Shown: positions 23,577 to 23,869 of the stretch, piece after piece | Layout: each line of letters opens with the position of its first letter | Numbering within the stretch: the first letter of the stretch is position 1 | DNA from: SURF-21 sp964529285 | Lineage (GTDB): Bacteria; Actinomycetota; Geothermincolia; Geothermincolales; RBG-13-55-18 | Assembly (NCBI GenBank): GCA_964529285.1 | Contig: CAZGWK010000052.1 | Coordinates: forward strand, 1 to 23,869 | Direction: 5' to 3' | DNA length: 23,869 nucleotides | Notes under the pieces: model-generated | What the model was told of the DNA's origin: nothing | Seen by the model: the letters and a program-made list of their open reading frames with translations, nothing else | Database searches by the model: none | Position numbers and translations under genes: made by a program

Positions 23577-23869
23577 CTGGGGGGAGCTCAGACGGGTGCT
23601 TTTGTGTGCCCGGGTCTGGGGGTAACGGTCCTCGCTCCCCACTCGCAGGTTGCGTATCCGGAGCGCGGTTCTTCTCTCGCGTATACTGCTCGCGACGGTC
23701 GCTGCGCACCGACCCCGCAGTCCCCGGGCGGTGGGCTGCTCAGACGGTTCTTTTCCGGCCCGGGGCCTCCTGGTAGCGGTCTCGCTCCGCGCGCAATCCG
23801 CGGGTCAAACAGAGGAAACCACGACTGTACTTGCGCGCTCGCTGCGACCGACCCGGTAGGTCCCCGGGC
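23577..23869. repeat. Two degenerate tandem copies of a G+C-rich intergenic element
   Basis: After the last gene there is no coding sequence. Two copies of about 140-150 bases, roughly 23577-23729 and 23730-23869, share blocks in the same order: CTCAGACGG (23587 and 23739), CTTTT or TCTTTT, GCCCGGG, GGTA.CGGTC, CTCGCT, CGCTGCG, CCGACCC and a final GTCCCCGGGC. GGTCG/CGACC forms a small stem in copy 1. The window ends exactly at the end of copy 2, so more copies may follow. I do not recognise the element. Confidence 0.65.

Noticed and set aside
23650..23859. Open frame of about 69 codons in the 3' repeat region
   Set aside because: Arg/Ser/Pro-rich translation of a non-coding repeat; no ribosome binding site, and the two repeat copies do not preserve the frame.

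Overview
The window is about 24 kb of G+C-rich bacterial chromosome. All 20 confident protein genes lie on the + strand, with short gaps between them. The gene order (pdxST, yebC, ruvCAB, queH-queA-tgt, yajC-secDF, rel-dtd, an MBL hydrolase, hisS-aspS, ispH) is housekeeping synteny of the kind seen in Clostridia and deep-branching, often anaerobic Actinobacteria. G+C-rich genes, TTG starts on ruvA, secD and rel, a lysine-rich SecF tail, a bifunctional Rel and the MEP-pathway enzyme IspH fit a Gram-positive-type organism, perhaps a deep actinobacterial lineage. The exact phylum cannot be settled by reading alone. The genes use the isoleucine codon ATA unusually often for such G+C-rich DNA.

Region 1 (1-10980) runs from a good sigma-A-type promoter (172-200) through PLP synthase (pdxS, pdxT), a YebC-family regulator, the Holliday-junction machinery (ruvC, ruvA, ruvB), the last three steps of tRNA queuosine synthesis (queH, queA, tgt) and the accessory Sec translocon (yajC, secD, secF). 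Gaps are mostly 1-115 bases; a 188-base leader precedes secD. YajC ends in a strongly acidic tail and SecF in a strongly basic one.

Region 2 (10981-17710) holds the stringent-response enzyme Rel with Dtd. It then has a metallo-beta-lactamase-fold hydrolase with hisS and aspS. Inverted repeats and promoter-like elements lie before rel, and a TATAAT promoter lies before the hydrolase.

Region 3 (17711-23569) begins with ispH behind its own TATAAT box. It continues as an acetate module: acetyl-CoA synthetase (acs) behind an extended -10 promoter and a terminator-like leader hairpin, a SatP/YaaH-type acetate transporter, and a fusion of an acetyl-CoA hydrolase/CoA-transferase with a C-terminal GNAT acetyltransferase domain that resembles the Pat family. 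Together these could import acetate, activate it, recycle acetyl-CoA, and possibly acetylate and silence Acs at its conserved C-terminal lysine. This is the most interesting biological hypothesis in the window.

Region 4 (23570-23869) is non-coding and holds two degenerate tandem copies of a G+C-rich element of about 140-150 bases that runs to the window edge. I saw no rRNA, tRNA, CRISPR array, transposase or phage gene, and nothing I would call an entirely new system.
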